Assembly (NCBI GenBank): GCA_019648995.1
Contig: BLXT01007928.1
Span: 1,549,629 to 1,580,557 of the forward strand
Direction of reading: 5' to 3'
Length of the DNA stretch: 30,929 bases
Source: Plakobranchus ocellatus
Lineage: Eukaryota > Mollusca > Gastropoda > Plakobranchidae
The notes below the pieces were generated by a model. That model was not told the origin of the DNA. It searched no databases and saw nothing but the letters and a program-made list of their open reading frames with translations. A program made the translations under genes and the position numbers. This document shows positions 20,560 to 30,929 of this stretch, piece by piece. Each line of letters opens with the position of its first letter. Positions within the stretch are counted from its first letter, which is position 1.

Positions 20560-23231
20560 AATCATGTATTTCATTACGAGGTGGTTTTTGCCTTAATGGA
20601 TTTGCATGCGGCTAGTTGGAATGTCATGGATTTATCTGCTTCTTTACAAGATTATTTTACATTAGAGTGAAATTCATCCACTTCTTTTCGACTGAAAGAG
20701 AAAAGACGTTTGATTTCCGTTAGATCAAATTTTTTGCATATTTCCCAAATCAATGCTTTTTTACGCTGATTTCGATTTTGTCTTTCGCAGGCTTCAGAAT
20801 AAAGGGAAACCGCTTTTTCACTTTCTCTGTTAAAGATAACATATCTAACATGACTCCTACATACCAGCCATGCACTCATATCCATTACAAGGAGTAATTT
20901 GTCTTTTCCTTTTAATTTTTTTTTTTTTTGCGAGACTTTAAGCGGTGAGCAATGTACCTTTTAACTGCCGCCCTTGCTGTTTTATGATAATGTCGTAGTC
21001 CTCTGCGATACAGCTTTTGACTTTTTGACGAGGTATTTCAGGACGCTTCAGCGATTTTTGTAATCTGTTTAATCAGGAAATTGCAATATCTTCAATCTTA
21101 TACAAGTAATCGTATATGATTCAGACAACTTTGATTTTCATCATTCCCAAACGCAGCAGGAAATTTGCATCGATCCTCAGATCATTTGAGATAATCTGGA
21201 TTAAACTCAGAATAAAATATTCAGTTGGGAGCAATATTTTGATGATTTCTCTCTTGCGTATTGCTATAAATGACCTAGTGTTTTTAGTTATAAATCTAAT
21301 TTCACATTGCCTGTGACAATGAGTTCTTTTAAATAGACCAAATGGGTTAGAAACCACTCTAAATCTTGCCGAAAATTTAACAAAAAGTTTATAAATTTGA
21401 ATCAAGAACAATTTCAGAACAGCAATTTGAGTTCCTTAATTACTTAGATCTACAAGCTCGCTAACATCCCTCAGTACCTCTATCAGTTCTCCCAACAATT
21501 GCACAGCGCTCTCCTTTATATCTACAGCCTACAGCTTCTAGAAAACACTAGTAATGCAACGCAAAGCTTATTTGGTGAGTATTACACAAACAACTCATTG
21601 TAGATAACAGTAGAGTATACACTTTTGTAGTCAAGATTAGCTACAAATATTGACCAATCGAATACTCTTATCCCCCCACCTCCCCCTCTTTTAAATATTT
21701 AAACATAAGCATGACATGCCTATCGTGTCACAAGGATACGTTCGAACAACTTCCTGTAAACAATATTCTTACATGTTCGATAGATCTAAAAAGTAAGCAA
21801 AATAAAACTAAAACAATAATAGCACTGGTTGACCAAAATTAATCTAACCTAGCTTTACTCAAAATGGACCAAGCATTACAACTATAAGTAAACAAGACCA
21901 AACCACAAAATCTGCCATTCCAAGTCAAGATCTAGACTCAATCTACAGTAACCAATTGTCACACGTATATAACAAGGTGAAAGTGTGTACTGTGTGCAAG
22001 TATAGATCTGCATATTTGGATAAAACCCCGGGATTCCTTTGTGTCAGCAATGGCTCTGTGTACGTTCATTACATGTTATTTTTTCACTTTCCTCTCGTTA
22101 GGGTAGACATGATTTTCTCTCATGTCAGGTTCATCTCTCCTGACTCGTCTGTTTTCTCAAGATGTGTAAAACATAGAGTCTCACCTATGCAAAGAGTATC
22201 AAGAAATAAGATTTGAATCTCTAATTTGCAGACGGGTACATCGATTTAATGTAACAGAAAAATTTGTTTGTGAAATCTCGCGCTGTTGAGTTGATTTCTA
22301 ATCTACTTTTTCACTATTTGTACCGTACAAAAACATATGAAACAACGGAAATAAATCTCCCTATGAACTTTTTCTTAAGCATTTGAATCCGCAATCTTCC
22401 TCGCGCCCTTCTTTTATCTTCCTATCTTTACATGATCTACCATTTTTCTAGTTCATAATCATGATCAAGATTCTCCTGGCGTTTGAGTACTTTGAATACC
22501 CAGGTGTTCGACTAATGCTATTGCTGTTGCTCATGTGTGGTGTCTCTGGAAGCTGAAGGCAACATGCTTGAAGAATTGTTTACTTCAGAAAACTATGACT
22601 TCGCATGGGGGAATGTGAGAATGATAAGTTCTCTTGTTCTTTATTATTATCGGTTGTTGCAATACTACTTGAGCAGCGTCGTCCAAGAGAGAGCTCTGAG
22701 TGATTCGTGGAGAATGCTATGTTTACAAGGTTGTCCTAAAGTTACTTGGTCTTTTTGCCAAAGGTAGAGTGTAGATCAGACGTTCTATGCTGTCTGAGTA
22801 TAAAATGTGACCTTACAAAATTATTTTTATGATTCGTCTTCCAAGTGCCTTTTTTCAAATTGGCCAACCCTTCAGGGCTAGACCGGTTCATTGCCTTCAG
22901 GCGCAAATCATATCTCCTGTGTTGCCATTCCCCTGAATTTGAAGACGCACAGTGGAATATCCAGAGACATACACGAGTTTAATTCATCTGACTCTTCATA
23001 TAACATACTGAACCAGATGGACGTTATCAGCTTCTCATCTCTAGATTTGCTGCTGTAGGGGCCTTATGGCTCACTAAATTAACGGATTGGACCCATATAA
23101 TCAGCTTATTTCAGTGAGTCTGTAAGATTCATCATAAAAGATGCAATCATGTTTGGAGAGCGAATTATTAGTGTTGTGTTGCTGTATGCAGACATTATTC
23201 AACCCATGTCTTATAAAAGAAACATGGATGA

Positions 23232-23504
23232 ATACGTTTCTCTGCTGTCTCTCTTCATTACAATATTACTATAGATGCCAATGGGAAGGACCGAGGACTT
23301 GCCAATAATCTCAGACTCCTTCAAAAGATACGCAAGTTCCCGATTCATAATACAGATAACATTGTAACTGGATTAAACCATACTATTAAACAATGTTTTT
23401 TTACAGGTCATCCTTGTAATCTGATCAAGCCTGATACTTTTGGTATCTGCACTTTTCATTCAAAAGAGATGAGTAAACTGGTCACCAATAATCTATGGGT
23501 GTAG
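23232..23504 (+). pseudogene. coding-like segment in the 4.8-kb element, unidentified
   Basis: A 90-codon frame without a start codon runs from after a TGA (23229) to a TAG at 23502. It includes YNITIDANGKDRGLANNLR, LLQKIRKFPIHNTDNIV and TGHPCNLIKPDTFGIC, of mixed globular composition unlike the low-complexity frames around it. Further open pieces in other frames lie just upstream: 22887-22980 (FRRKSYLLCCHSPEFEDAQW) and 23151-23274 (MFGERIISVVLLYADIIQP). This looks like one frame-shifted old coding region, perhaps the element's own protein. No family recognised. Confidence 0.35.
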
Positions 23505-23911
23505 CAGGATAAATCTATGCCTATTTTAATAGCAAACATGATGTTCAATTTAAAAAATCGAGTTATGAAATTTAAGTGCTAAAGGCATGTGAATAGTCAC
23601 AGGCTAATGACACCGTAAGTGCTATTAAAAGAATACAATCGCCAAGTTCGTCTAGACTTTTTCGGTCATTGAGTTGAGCAGTAAGTGCATATTTACAGTT
23701 ACAGCAGTATTGCCCTTACCGTAGTAATCAAAATCTGTTTTTGTACTCGAGTACATACAACTTTTTTTCAAACCTAAATTACAACTTTATTTGAATACTT
23801 GGGAGAGCAGGACCCAGCTAGAAATGAGCAGGAGGAGATGGCCGATTCAAATATGCAATAAAACGCTTTTTGCCAAAAATGTCACTTACGACAGTAATCA
23901 ATACCACCCGC

Positions 23912-24294
23912 GGAGTGCTCTTCTCATTTACTGATCCAAACAAAGAGTACATTAACATTTTTAAAAATGGAAATAAACGGAAAAGAGAGAGAGAGAGAGA
24001 GCGAGCGCCAAAATTGCATGTTTATAATTTTTGCCTACCTGCCTCTCTTTGTATACCATTGGATTAAGGAGCAAGATACTTTATGCCATTCATAAGTAGA
24101 ATTATGCAAAATAAAAAAAATGCTAGGAGTGTGTCAGAGCTTTCGCTATCATTTATATACTGAGGTTATATGGATTTTATTTAGCTCAGAAGTTTTCTTT
24201 CAGTCCAAAGAAATGACAGCCTATTCAAACGATACAAACATTTCACAACATACACGAATCTATTTGAAAAAGTCAATGAATGAAAAACACATCT
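23912..24294. other. spacer between the inverted-repeat element and the minus-strand gene
   Basis: Contains a (GA)n microsatellite at 23983-24002. No gene was recognised. Confidence 0.6.
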
Positions 24295-27200
24295 TTTAGA
24301 GTTTAGAGCATTTATTCGACTTGGATCAAACTAGAGCCATCACTTATTTCATGTTTCAACTCTAGCATTCACAAACAATTTTACAATGTACAAAGCTTAA
24401 AAGCAAAATGCAACTATTTAGAATTTTTAATAACACAATACCATCAACTTTTTATTTGAAATTTCCATTTCTTTTGTTTCAGAGAAAACAGAACTTAGCT
24501 TAATTCAAAGAGTCTAAGTCATTTTAAAAGTAACATGAATACATACCTACTTATCAGCATACACATTATGTACAAGCATACTTACACAGACTTGCTTATT
24601 AAAAAAGATATATTATTGTGATACTGTTAGTGATGTTTAATGTCGCAGTGAGTCACTATGTGATTACAAATTTATGACTATACAATGAGATGAAAAACAT
24701 GTCTAAAAGATCAACGCAGCATTTCTTTACTCATATGTATAAACAAGTTTACTTAGTATGAACATAAAAATAATCATTTTATATAACTATGTACATAATG
24801 ATATATCTTTCAACAGATAATTGCAAGCAACTTGGAAAACAACATCTCTTTTGGAAAATTGATTACGAGTAGTTCAACGCCAAATAACATTTCATTAGGT
24901 TCCAACTAAGATTTGGATTTGCAGGAAACAACAAGAGAACATGGTTCAGATTTCTACCTTTAGATGTACGCATATATAGCTCATACAAGCAATGGGTAAC
25001 AACGTTTAACAATTTTAAACACTTTTAAAAGTTGAATCAAAAGATAAAAATCCCTCCTTAAAAAAAACAAACAAAAAAGTAAGTAGAAAGTGTGCTCTAT
25101 GTAAACAAATATCAGACGAAAGAATAAATTATTTAGAAAAGGAAAAAAGACTTGGACAGTGAGTTGTGGGGGGGGGGAAGAGAGAAGATATGTGCGCAAA
25201 CAGAAGGTGATACAGCTTTTTAACCTTTTACATACATATGCAGGAGTTCCACAAAACAAGCCCAGCTGCAAATCTAGCCAATATGACAACGTGATAAAAG
25301 CCTGAAATAAGAAGCAAATTAATCTCATTTTTCTGGCTATGCAGAACCTTTCAGAGACATATTGTGGACTTTAAATACAACTATGAAAATTTTTACTTCA
25401 GGTTTTTTATTTGAATTTGGCAATGACAGTAACAAAAGAAGAGATACAGGTGGAGGGGGCAATGTCTGATCTAGTTAGGCGCAGTTGTAAAGTACACCTG
25501 TGTAATGACAGTGTTAAAACCGAATGCACATGTTATCCTAAGTAATTCCCTCTCAGACACTGTTGGATTTATCTCTCGAACTTTTTCATATCTTTCACAA
25601 TGATTACATCTTTTTGCTCTATTTAACAAGACCTTGAGTTCAATGAGAAAGTATGCAAGGCCTGAGTATCCTGTTAAATTCAAAGGTTACTGTATTTGAA
25701 ATCTGAAAAGGATAACAGTGTGGCAGGAATGTAGAAAAGGCAAGCGATTTCATCTGAGCCGATGTGGCAACTTAAATAAGGACATACTTTAAGAAACAGG
25801 TTCAAAATTGCAGAGGTGGAAATTGGGCAAAACATAAACATTCTAAACAATACTGAATAGACTCTCTTAATAAAATAAAAGAAATAATTCTTAACTAAGC
25901 AGAAAAAAAATTTGCACTATTTTTTTTTTACGGCACTTATAACAGTAGTCCTCTCACAACCATTTCAATATTGCAAATACAAAAAGATGTGCCATATAAT
26001 CAAACCATAGAAAACATGATGACGATTATGATAATTTAATATGTGACATGGCCCTAAAGAAAAACAAAAGAAAAAAAGGCATGACCGTGAATTACTACAC
26101 AAAGGCTTAAAACTTGCATTTTCAACACTTGTGAAGGCAATGAAAAATTTTAACTGTAGCCTATTTAAACTTTTTAAACTCTTCTCCCCCACCCTCCTTT
26201 TAAAAAAAAAATGGATAAAAGGACATTGTGTGTGTAATGTTAACCCATCTAAGGTCTGCAACAAAAATACTGACCTTCACTAAGAATTTTGAATTTAGAA
26301 AAGAATACAATATTCAAACCAAACAGCCTAAAAAAAAACAACCCAGTTTATTTCTTATCCATATGCAACGCTTCTAGCTGGAGTAAAAGTATAATTTGAG
26401 CATATTGGCAGCCTCAGCAAAAGCATAACGTTTAGCTTTATCTTAGCAACTAGGTAACACTGAAAAACTCTAAACTGAAATATCAATAACAGAGATGCAT
26501 GTGCCACAATCAACATTTGTAAAATTGAGAAAAGAGGAAATAAGAAACAAACTTTAATCATCCCCAATTTTCCCTCCTAAAGAAAGAAAAGACCTTAAAA
26601 CTTTAAGAAATTTAAAACTTCAAATACGAATAAAAAAAGGATTGTGATGTGTCTTTATGTCAGTCCTCCTGAATTGGGATGATGTAATGTAAATACAATT
26701 TTGTGTCTTTTTAATGCAAGAGATGAACAGATACCTTTGCACTTTTCAAAGCATTTCACACACCTTAAAAATCTAAAACTATGTTTAGTTCTATGTGACC
26801 CACTCAGGGAGATTTTTCAAGATGAATTATATATCTTATGGGGATATCACAATTTAATCCTTAAACATATTGAAAATGATAAAATGGATTATAGGGGCTA
26901 AAACCTAATGCTACATGCTCAACAGGTTTCAAAGCAGATAACTGAGGAAATTGGCACAAATATCAACAAATAAAACAGTGGAGTCAAGAATTTTTTTTTC
27001 CCATATCATGTAAATAAAAACAACTGGAGAAATCAACAAATAAATAAATATCAATCAAACAATTGACAATAACAAAAAAACTGAACCCTTGTTTTAAGAT
27101 TTATATGGCCACAACTTTTCCGACTAACATTACCTGAAAACAAACTTAAAATGAAAAAAAAAAAAAATGAAATCTATTATATTATTATTATTTTTTTCAA

Positions 27201-27653
27201 AACTTAAAAAATGGCTCAATGTAAAAATCTTTTTTTCCCCCCTCAAAGTATTAATACTGCTGTAAATTGTGAAAACTTGACTCCTATTAGTATTATATAA
27301 ATCTTTTTTTCTGTGCAAGGGTACAGATGTGTTGCAATCATTCAAAGAAATCTGTATAAATGTAAAACCAAAATGAAATGGACCTAAACTTCCAGTCCCT
27401 TTCATTTTTGTTCACGAACATTGTGCTGTACATAATTTACATTTTTACTCTCTTGAATTCAAACAAAATTTGCATATCACTCAAACAACCAAACAGAGAC
27501 GCTGCCTTTACAATGTCTATGCCTTTCTGTTACAGGAAAGCATAATTTTTTTTATTTAGCATACAATAAAGTGAAGATTTACTTACAAATGAGCAGTATG
27601 TTATGTACAATGTGTTATGAGAAAAAGACACTGCCAATGATTCAGTCAAGCAT
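24295..27653 (-). other. probable 3.3-kb 3' UTR of the low-complexity protein gene
   Basis: No coding exon, transposon boundary or SINE was seen between the stop codon and an AATAAA on the minus strand (24311-24316), which is followed on that strand by a GU-rich GATGTGTTTTTC. The stretch is A/U-rich with several UGUACAUA motifs. Long 3' UTRs are usual for post-transcriptionally regulated genes. The extent is inferred; other AATAAA signals occur within it and could end shorter transcripts. Confidence 0.5.
24311..24316 (-). terminator. candidate distal poly(A) signal
   Basis: AATAAA on the minus strand with a GU-rich element about 15-30 nt further on. Proposed 3' end of the long UTR, with cleavage near 24290-24300. 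Confidence 0.4.
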
Positions 27654-28880
27654 TTAGTATCGACTTCGATTATCTGAGAAACATGAAGAGGAAGATGATG
27701 AATGTGATGAGGATGAAGCTGCTGCCTTGTTGCTTTTGCTTTTCCCAACCAAACCCTGATGATTGTGGAATCTGTGAGACGATGAAGACGATGTCGAAGA
27801 CAGATGGTGATGGTGAGGCCTAGGAGGGGGTGGGGGTGGAGGTGGAGGAGGATGGTCATCTTGTGCCAAGTTCCCACTGACCACAGTTTTAGAATGCATT
27901 TGGCCTGGTGTAGGTCTTGGATGCTGCTGCGGTTGACTGAGATGTTGCATGCGTGAAGAGGCCACTGAAGGCTGTGGAATTATTGAAAGATATGATGTGG
28001 AGGAGCCCTGTCCACTTCCAGCACCCCATGATGGTGAATGTGGCAAAGCTGAATTGTGTATCTGTCTTTGGGCCGAGGCTGAAGATGATGATGCAGATGA
28101 GGCCGATTGTTGTGACTGATGGATGTTGAGATGAAATAAAGGTTTATATGGTGGAGCTAAAAACCCATGCACAGATGGGGGAGGTGGCTGTGATGCTTGC
28201 TGTTGATCAATCACCGTGTGTCCAGTATGAGGATGACGTGGTGTAACTCCTATGGGTGGTGGCACGTTCAAAGATGTAGATGAAATCGTGCTGTGTTGCT
28301 GCTGTGGCTGTTGCTGAAACACATGGCTTGAGCGAGTCCCATTTAACAACTGAGATGATGGCCCTTTAATAAAAGAAATAATAGACCCGTTTAGAATACC
28401 TTAGCTTTGAGTCATTTGATTGAAAGTGGAGAAAATATTGAACATTCATGCATTATTTTACTTTGTACAATGATCGTCCAAACACTTTTTTGGTTAGCAT
28501 AAATTTGTAAGTCCCTATATTATTAATTTTCGCTACATCAAAAAAAAAAAAAATTTAATACCGACTACAACAGAATGTTTGGTTTAGTTTACTTCTTAAA
28601 AAAAAATACCATTTAAAAAAGATGGGCATCATTTTCTTTATATTTCCTTTTTGAAAAAAAAATTAAAGTGGAAGCAAGTTGGGATATTTTTTAAGCCAAC
28701 GAGTCAAAAGGGAATTTATACCAACAAATGACCCCTGTGAGGGACGAACTGTTGATGTTGGTCCAAAATGAATGCCTCCTGATGTAGACACAGGAAAAGA
28801 TGTTGTCAGTGGTGGAGGTGGAGGTGGGGGTATGCTATTATCTGCCAATCCTTTGGAGGACATCACATCATTATCTTCAG
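27654..28880 (-). CDS. C-terminal part of an unidentified Pro/Ser/His/Gln-rich protein, last two coding exons
   Basis: Penultimate exon: 28880 down to 28722, after a TTTTTTTTCTCCTTAG acceptor, encoding EDNDVMSSKGLADNSI, a run of seven Pro, then TSTVRPSQGSFVG, ending at G|GTATAA in phase 1. Last exon: 28363 down to 27654, after TTTTATTAAAG, entering in the matching phase and reading GPSSQLLNGTRSSHVF onward to a TAG stop. It has Gln clusters, a ten-Pro run, RPHHHHLSSTSSSSSH, and ends with poly-Ser then CFSDNRSRY. About 290 residues are seen, all disordered-type, with no folded domain. This is typical of nuclear regulators, but I cannot name the gene; upstream exons lie beyond 28880, probably past the window edge. 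Confidence 0.82.
28364..28721 (-). other. last coding-region intron of the low-complexity protein gene
   Basis: A 358-nt phase-1 intron, donor GTATAA and acceptor TTATTAAAG, AT-rich. The frame reads through the donor for about 20 codons to a stop, so retention would give a shorter protein ending LLPL. Confidence 0.75.
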
Positions 28881-30929
28881 CTAAGGAGAAAAAAAAATGT
28901 AAAGAATGTTTCATTAAAAGAAAAAAAATTCAACACCATAATAATCATATATGATGCTGTGAAAAAAGGTTATTATAATTTAGAAGTCTTGATATATTCA
29001 TATCTTTCCTTTTTAACACCTAAAAGTCTAGGCTTACTGGTAAAATTTTTACACAAGAAAACTGAAGCCGCCACATAATTTGCACCCCTCAGAATCGGAG
29101 CCGAACCTAAGAGCTTCTGTTCTTGTTAGATTAATCTACGTTTGTTAGACATTTTGCAAGTTTGCAGTCAAACTGACGCTTTCCAGACTGAAAACAAAAC
29201 CTCAAACGAAATAAACCCAACTTCTTGTTCATGGGTCAAGAAGTAAATTAAATTGGATTGGGTAAACTTAGGGCATTTGTTTTGCAAGGGTCTTTTTGCA
29301 CAGTGGCTTTCATGCTAGATAATTCGTCTCCAGATCTCTACGCTCAGCTCTTCTTTGGATTAGTATTGATAAAAGTTCAATTTCTCCTCAGACAATTTAC
29401 CAACCAAAGCAGGTGAATTTAGTCTTTACATAAATAGAAAGCAATTTAGATGTATCAAAATTACAGGGATCTAATACTAATATCAACATAAAAGAATATC
29501 AATATATCATAATAGGCACATAGCGGAAAATGCTCTCTCGTTTCAGTCCATACTTTCATCTTTCTTAAGCTTTCTGAACTCTTACAATAAAGTATACTGA
29601 CCCTAAAATAAAAAAATTTCTGCTAAGTGTTGCATTGAACAATGGTGTGCAGTCTTCAGGAAAGGAATTCATAAAAACTTATCCTGAGAAGATATATATG
29701 ATTAGTGAAGAGACAAAAAAAGTCTATGTAAAAAATATGCTTGGGGGAGCATGTCACTATAAAATAATTTTGTATCTACAAAACAGAAGGAAAGAATCTG
29801 TGTGAGAGGATTTGGATGGGGGCATGCTGAGCCTATCAAACTCTACATCTTTATTTGTTGCAATTTTCCCCAGACCCAAAAAAGTCTTAGTTTTATTAAT
29901 TTGGAGTGTTTTGGGCTTGAATCTATCGGCATCAGTTTGCCCAGCATCATATTCAACAAATTTGCTAGTCACTACCCCTCCACCCCCCAAAATCACAACA
30001 AAGCCTGCCTTTAAGTTCAAGGCCCAAAATGCATATAAACTATTATGAAATATTTACTCCATGATCAAATTTACCCAAAAATTTCTTTGTGGTTTGAATA
30101 ACAAATTTTAAATGAACAAATTTACCCAATCAAAAGTCTGCTAAAATATCAAAAATAGTGAAGTCTGCATAAAATGAGTGCTTGACAGAATGTAGGTATG
30201 CCAATCATACTTTCTGAAAAACTGTCAATGATTTCTAATATCATACGATAAAAACAATGTCATTACTTATGAAAGAAAAAAAGACTCTAAGACTGAATAA
30301 TGAATTTCAAATTCGTTCATGAAATGAGGAAAAACTAAAAGAGTAAAATTGTGAAAGAAGTGAGAAACACTACCCTCAAAACAGAGAATTTTAGAAACAC
30401 ACCTGTAAAGCAACCCTATGCTTTGAAAAAGAATTTCACTCAATGCACAAAATTGATATTAAAATCTATATATACTATGGGAAATACTATATATTTAATA
30501 TATATTGAGCAAATATTGAAGTATACATTTGGCAATGTCTCAGTATGTATAAATGCTTTGACTGGATTCTGGGTCTAGCAAAATTTTCCCTTGTTGGAAT
30601 GTATTAATAAGGAAAATTAGAAATTCTCAGAGATTCAATGTTGTCCACGCACAATGAAGCCATCTGCAAATAATGCAGCCCTCCTAGACACACATAGAGA
30701 ATCAAGCTATAGAGGTTATTCTAATATATTATCAATAACCCTGTTTATATGTAATATACTATGATTATGTATGAATGAAAATCAAGATACATAATTATGT
30801 TAGAAAGGATATTTTAAAATAAAATTGACTACAAATTTGCACAAAATAAAAAAAAAAAAGAAATTTTTCTTTGTGAAGTTTATTTTATTCAAATAACCTG
30901 TTTTAAAAAAAAAAGGCTCACAAAAAAAA
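28881..30929 (-). other. upstream intron of the low-complexity protein gene, nothing recognised
   Basis: About 2 kb of AT-rich sequence to the window edge. I searched for a phase-1 upstream exon on the minus strand and found none that was convincing. Open frames around 29757-30048 overlap each other in both strands and look non-coding. Confidence 0.5.

Larger units (their letters stand above)
19110..23911. mobile_element. 4.8-kb terminal-inverted-repeat element with subterminal repeats
   Basis: GCGGGTGGTATTGATTACTG at 19110 is exactly inverted at the right end (to 23911), and the match continues as (C/T)CGTAAG(C/T)G. Flanks GGAGTA (19104-19109) and GGAGTG (23912-23917) may be a 6-bp target duplication with one mismatch. 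The core ATTACTGCCGTAAG recurs inside both ends: 19332, 19384 and inverted near 19464 on the left; 23613, 23679 and 23713-23727 on the right. Such subterminal repeats are typical transposase-binding sites. The interior holds a CT-rich block, a poly-T tract and decayed coding-like segments (22.87-23.5 kb), but no intact transposase. Superfamily not assigned. Confidence 0.68.

Noticed and set aside
25471-25683. 70-codon minus-strand frame
   Set aside because: It lies within the proposed 3' UTR and shows no family resemblance; chance is likely.
29757-30048. Overlapping frames on both strands
   Set aside because: Three frames over the same bases, none with splice sites or recognisable motifs.

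Overview
The window looks like nuclear DNA of an invertebrate animal, most likely a mollusc or another lophotrochozoan. It is AT-rich, has short exons with GT-AG introns, metazoan-type genes, a tRNA-derived SINE, microsatellites and several DNA-transposon remnants, plus one assembly gap of 51 Ns (19040-19090). The phylum is an inference from repeat and gene style; no species can be named.

Three genes are well supported. (1) Positions 192-1554 on the minus strand hold the first two coding exons of CFAP276 (human C1orf194), a ciliary microtubule inner protein; the 3' part lies beyond the left edge. (2) Positions 2321-9307 on the plus strand hold MRPL42, mitochondrial large-subunit ribosomal protein mL42, in about five exons with a poly(A) signal at 9342. 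The two genes are head to head across about 0.77 kb that carries an ACT/CTG microsatellite. The 5' splicing of MRPL42 is not settled. (3) Positions 27654-28880 on the minus strand hold the last two coding exons of an unidentified low-complexity protein (Pro, Ser, His, Gln rich). A gene-free stretch of about 3.3 kb downstream, ending near an AATAAA signal at 24311-24316, is read as its 3' UTR.

The middle (9.3-24.3 kb) is a repeat-rich intergenic zone. It contains a four-copy 37-bp minisatellite, a cluster of TAGATCTA palindromes, a clean 1,124-bp solo LTR with a 5-bp target duplication (10712-11835), a possible Cys-rich exon (13283-13438), a tRNA-type SINE, a decayed BESS-motif coding relic (16542-16817), two tandem duplications (17.8-18.5 kb), and a 4.8-kb inverted-repeat element (19110-23911) with repeated subterminal motifs and decayed coding-like segments. 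The MRPL42 introns hold three further transposon-like insertions: a palindromic MITE, a pogo/Tigger-like element and a 0.94-kb TTAA-flanked element.

The two left-hand genes act in different places (axoneme and mitochondrion) and may share only a promoter region. I saw no prokaryotic, viral, CRISPR or defence-type system. The least explained object is the 4.8-kb inverted-repeat element.
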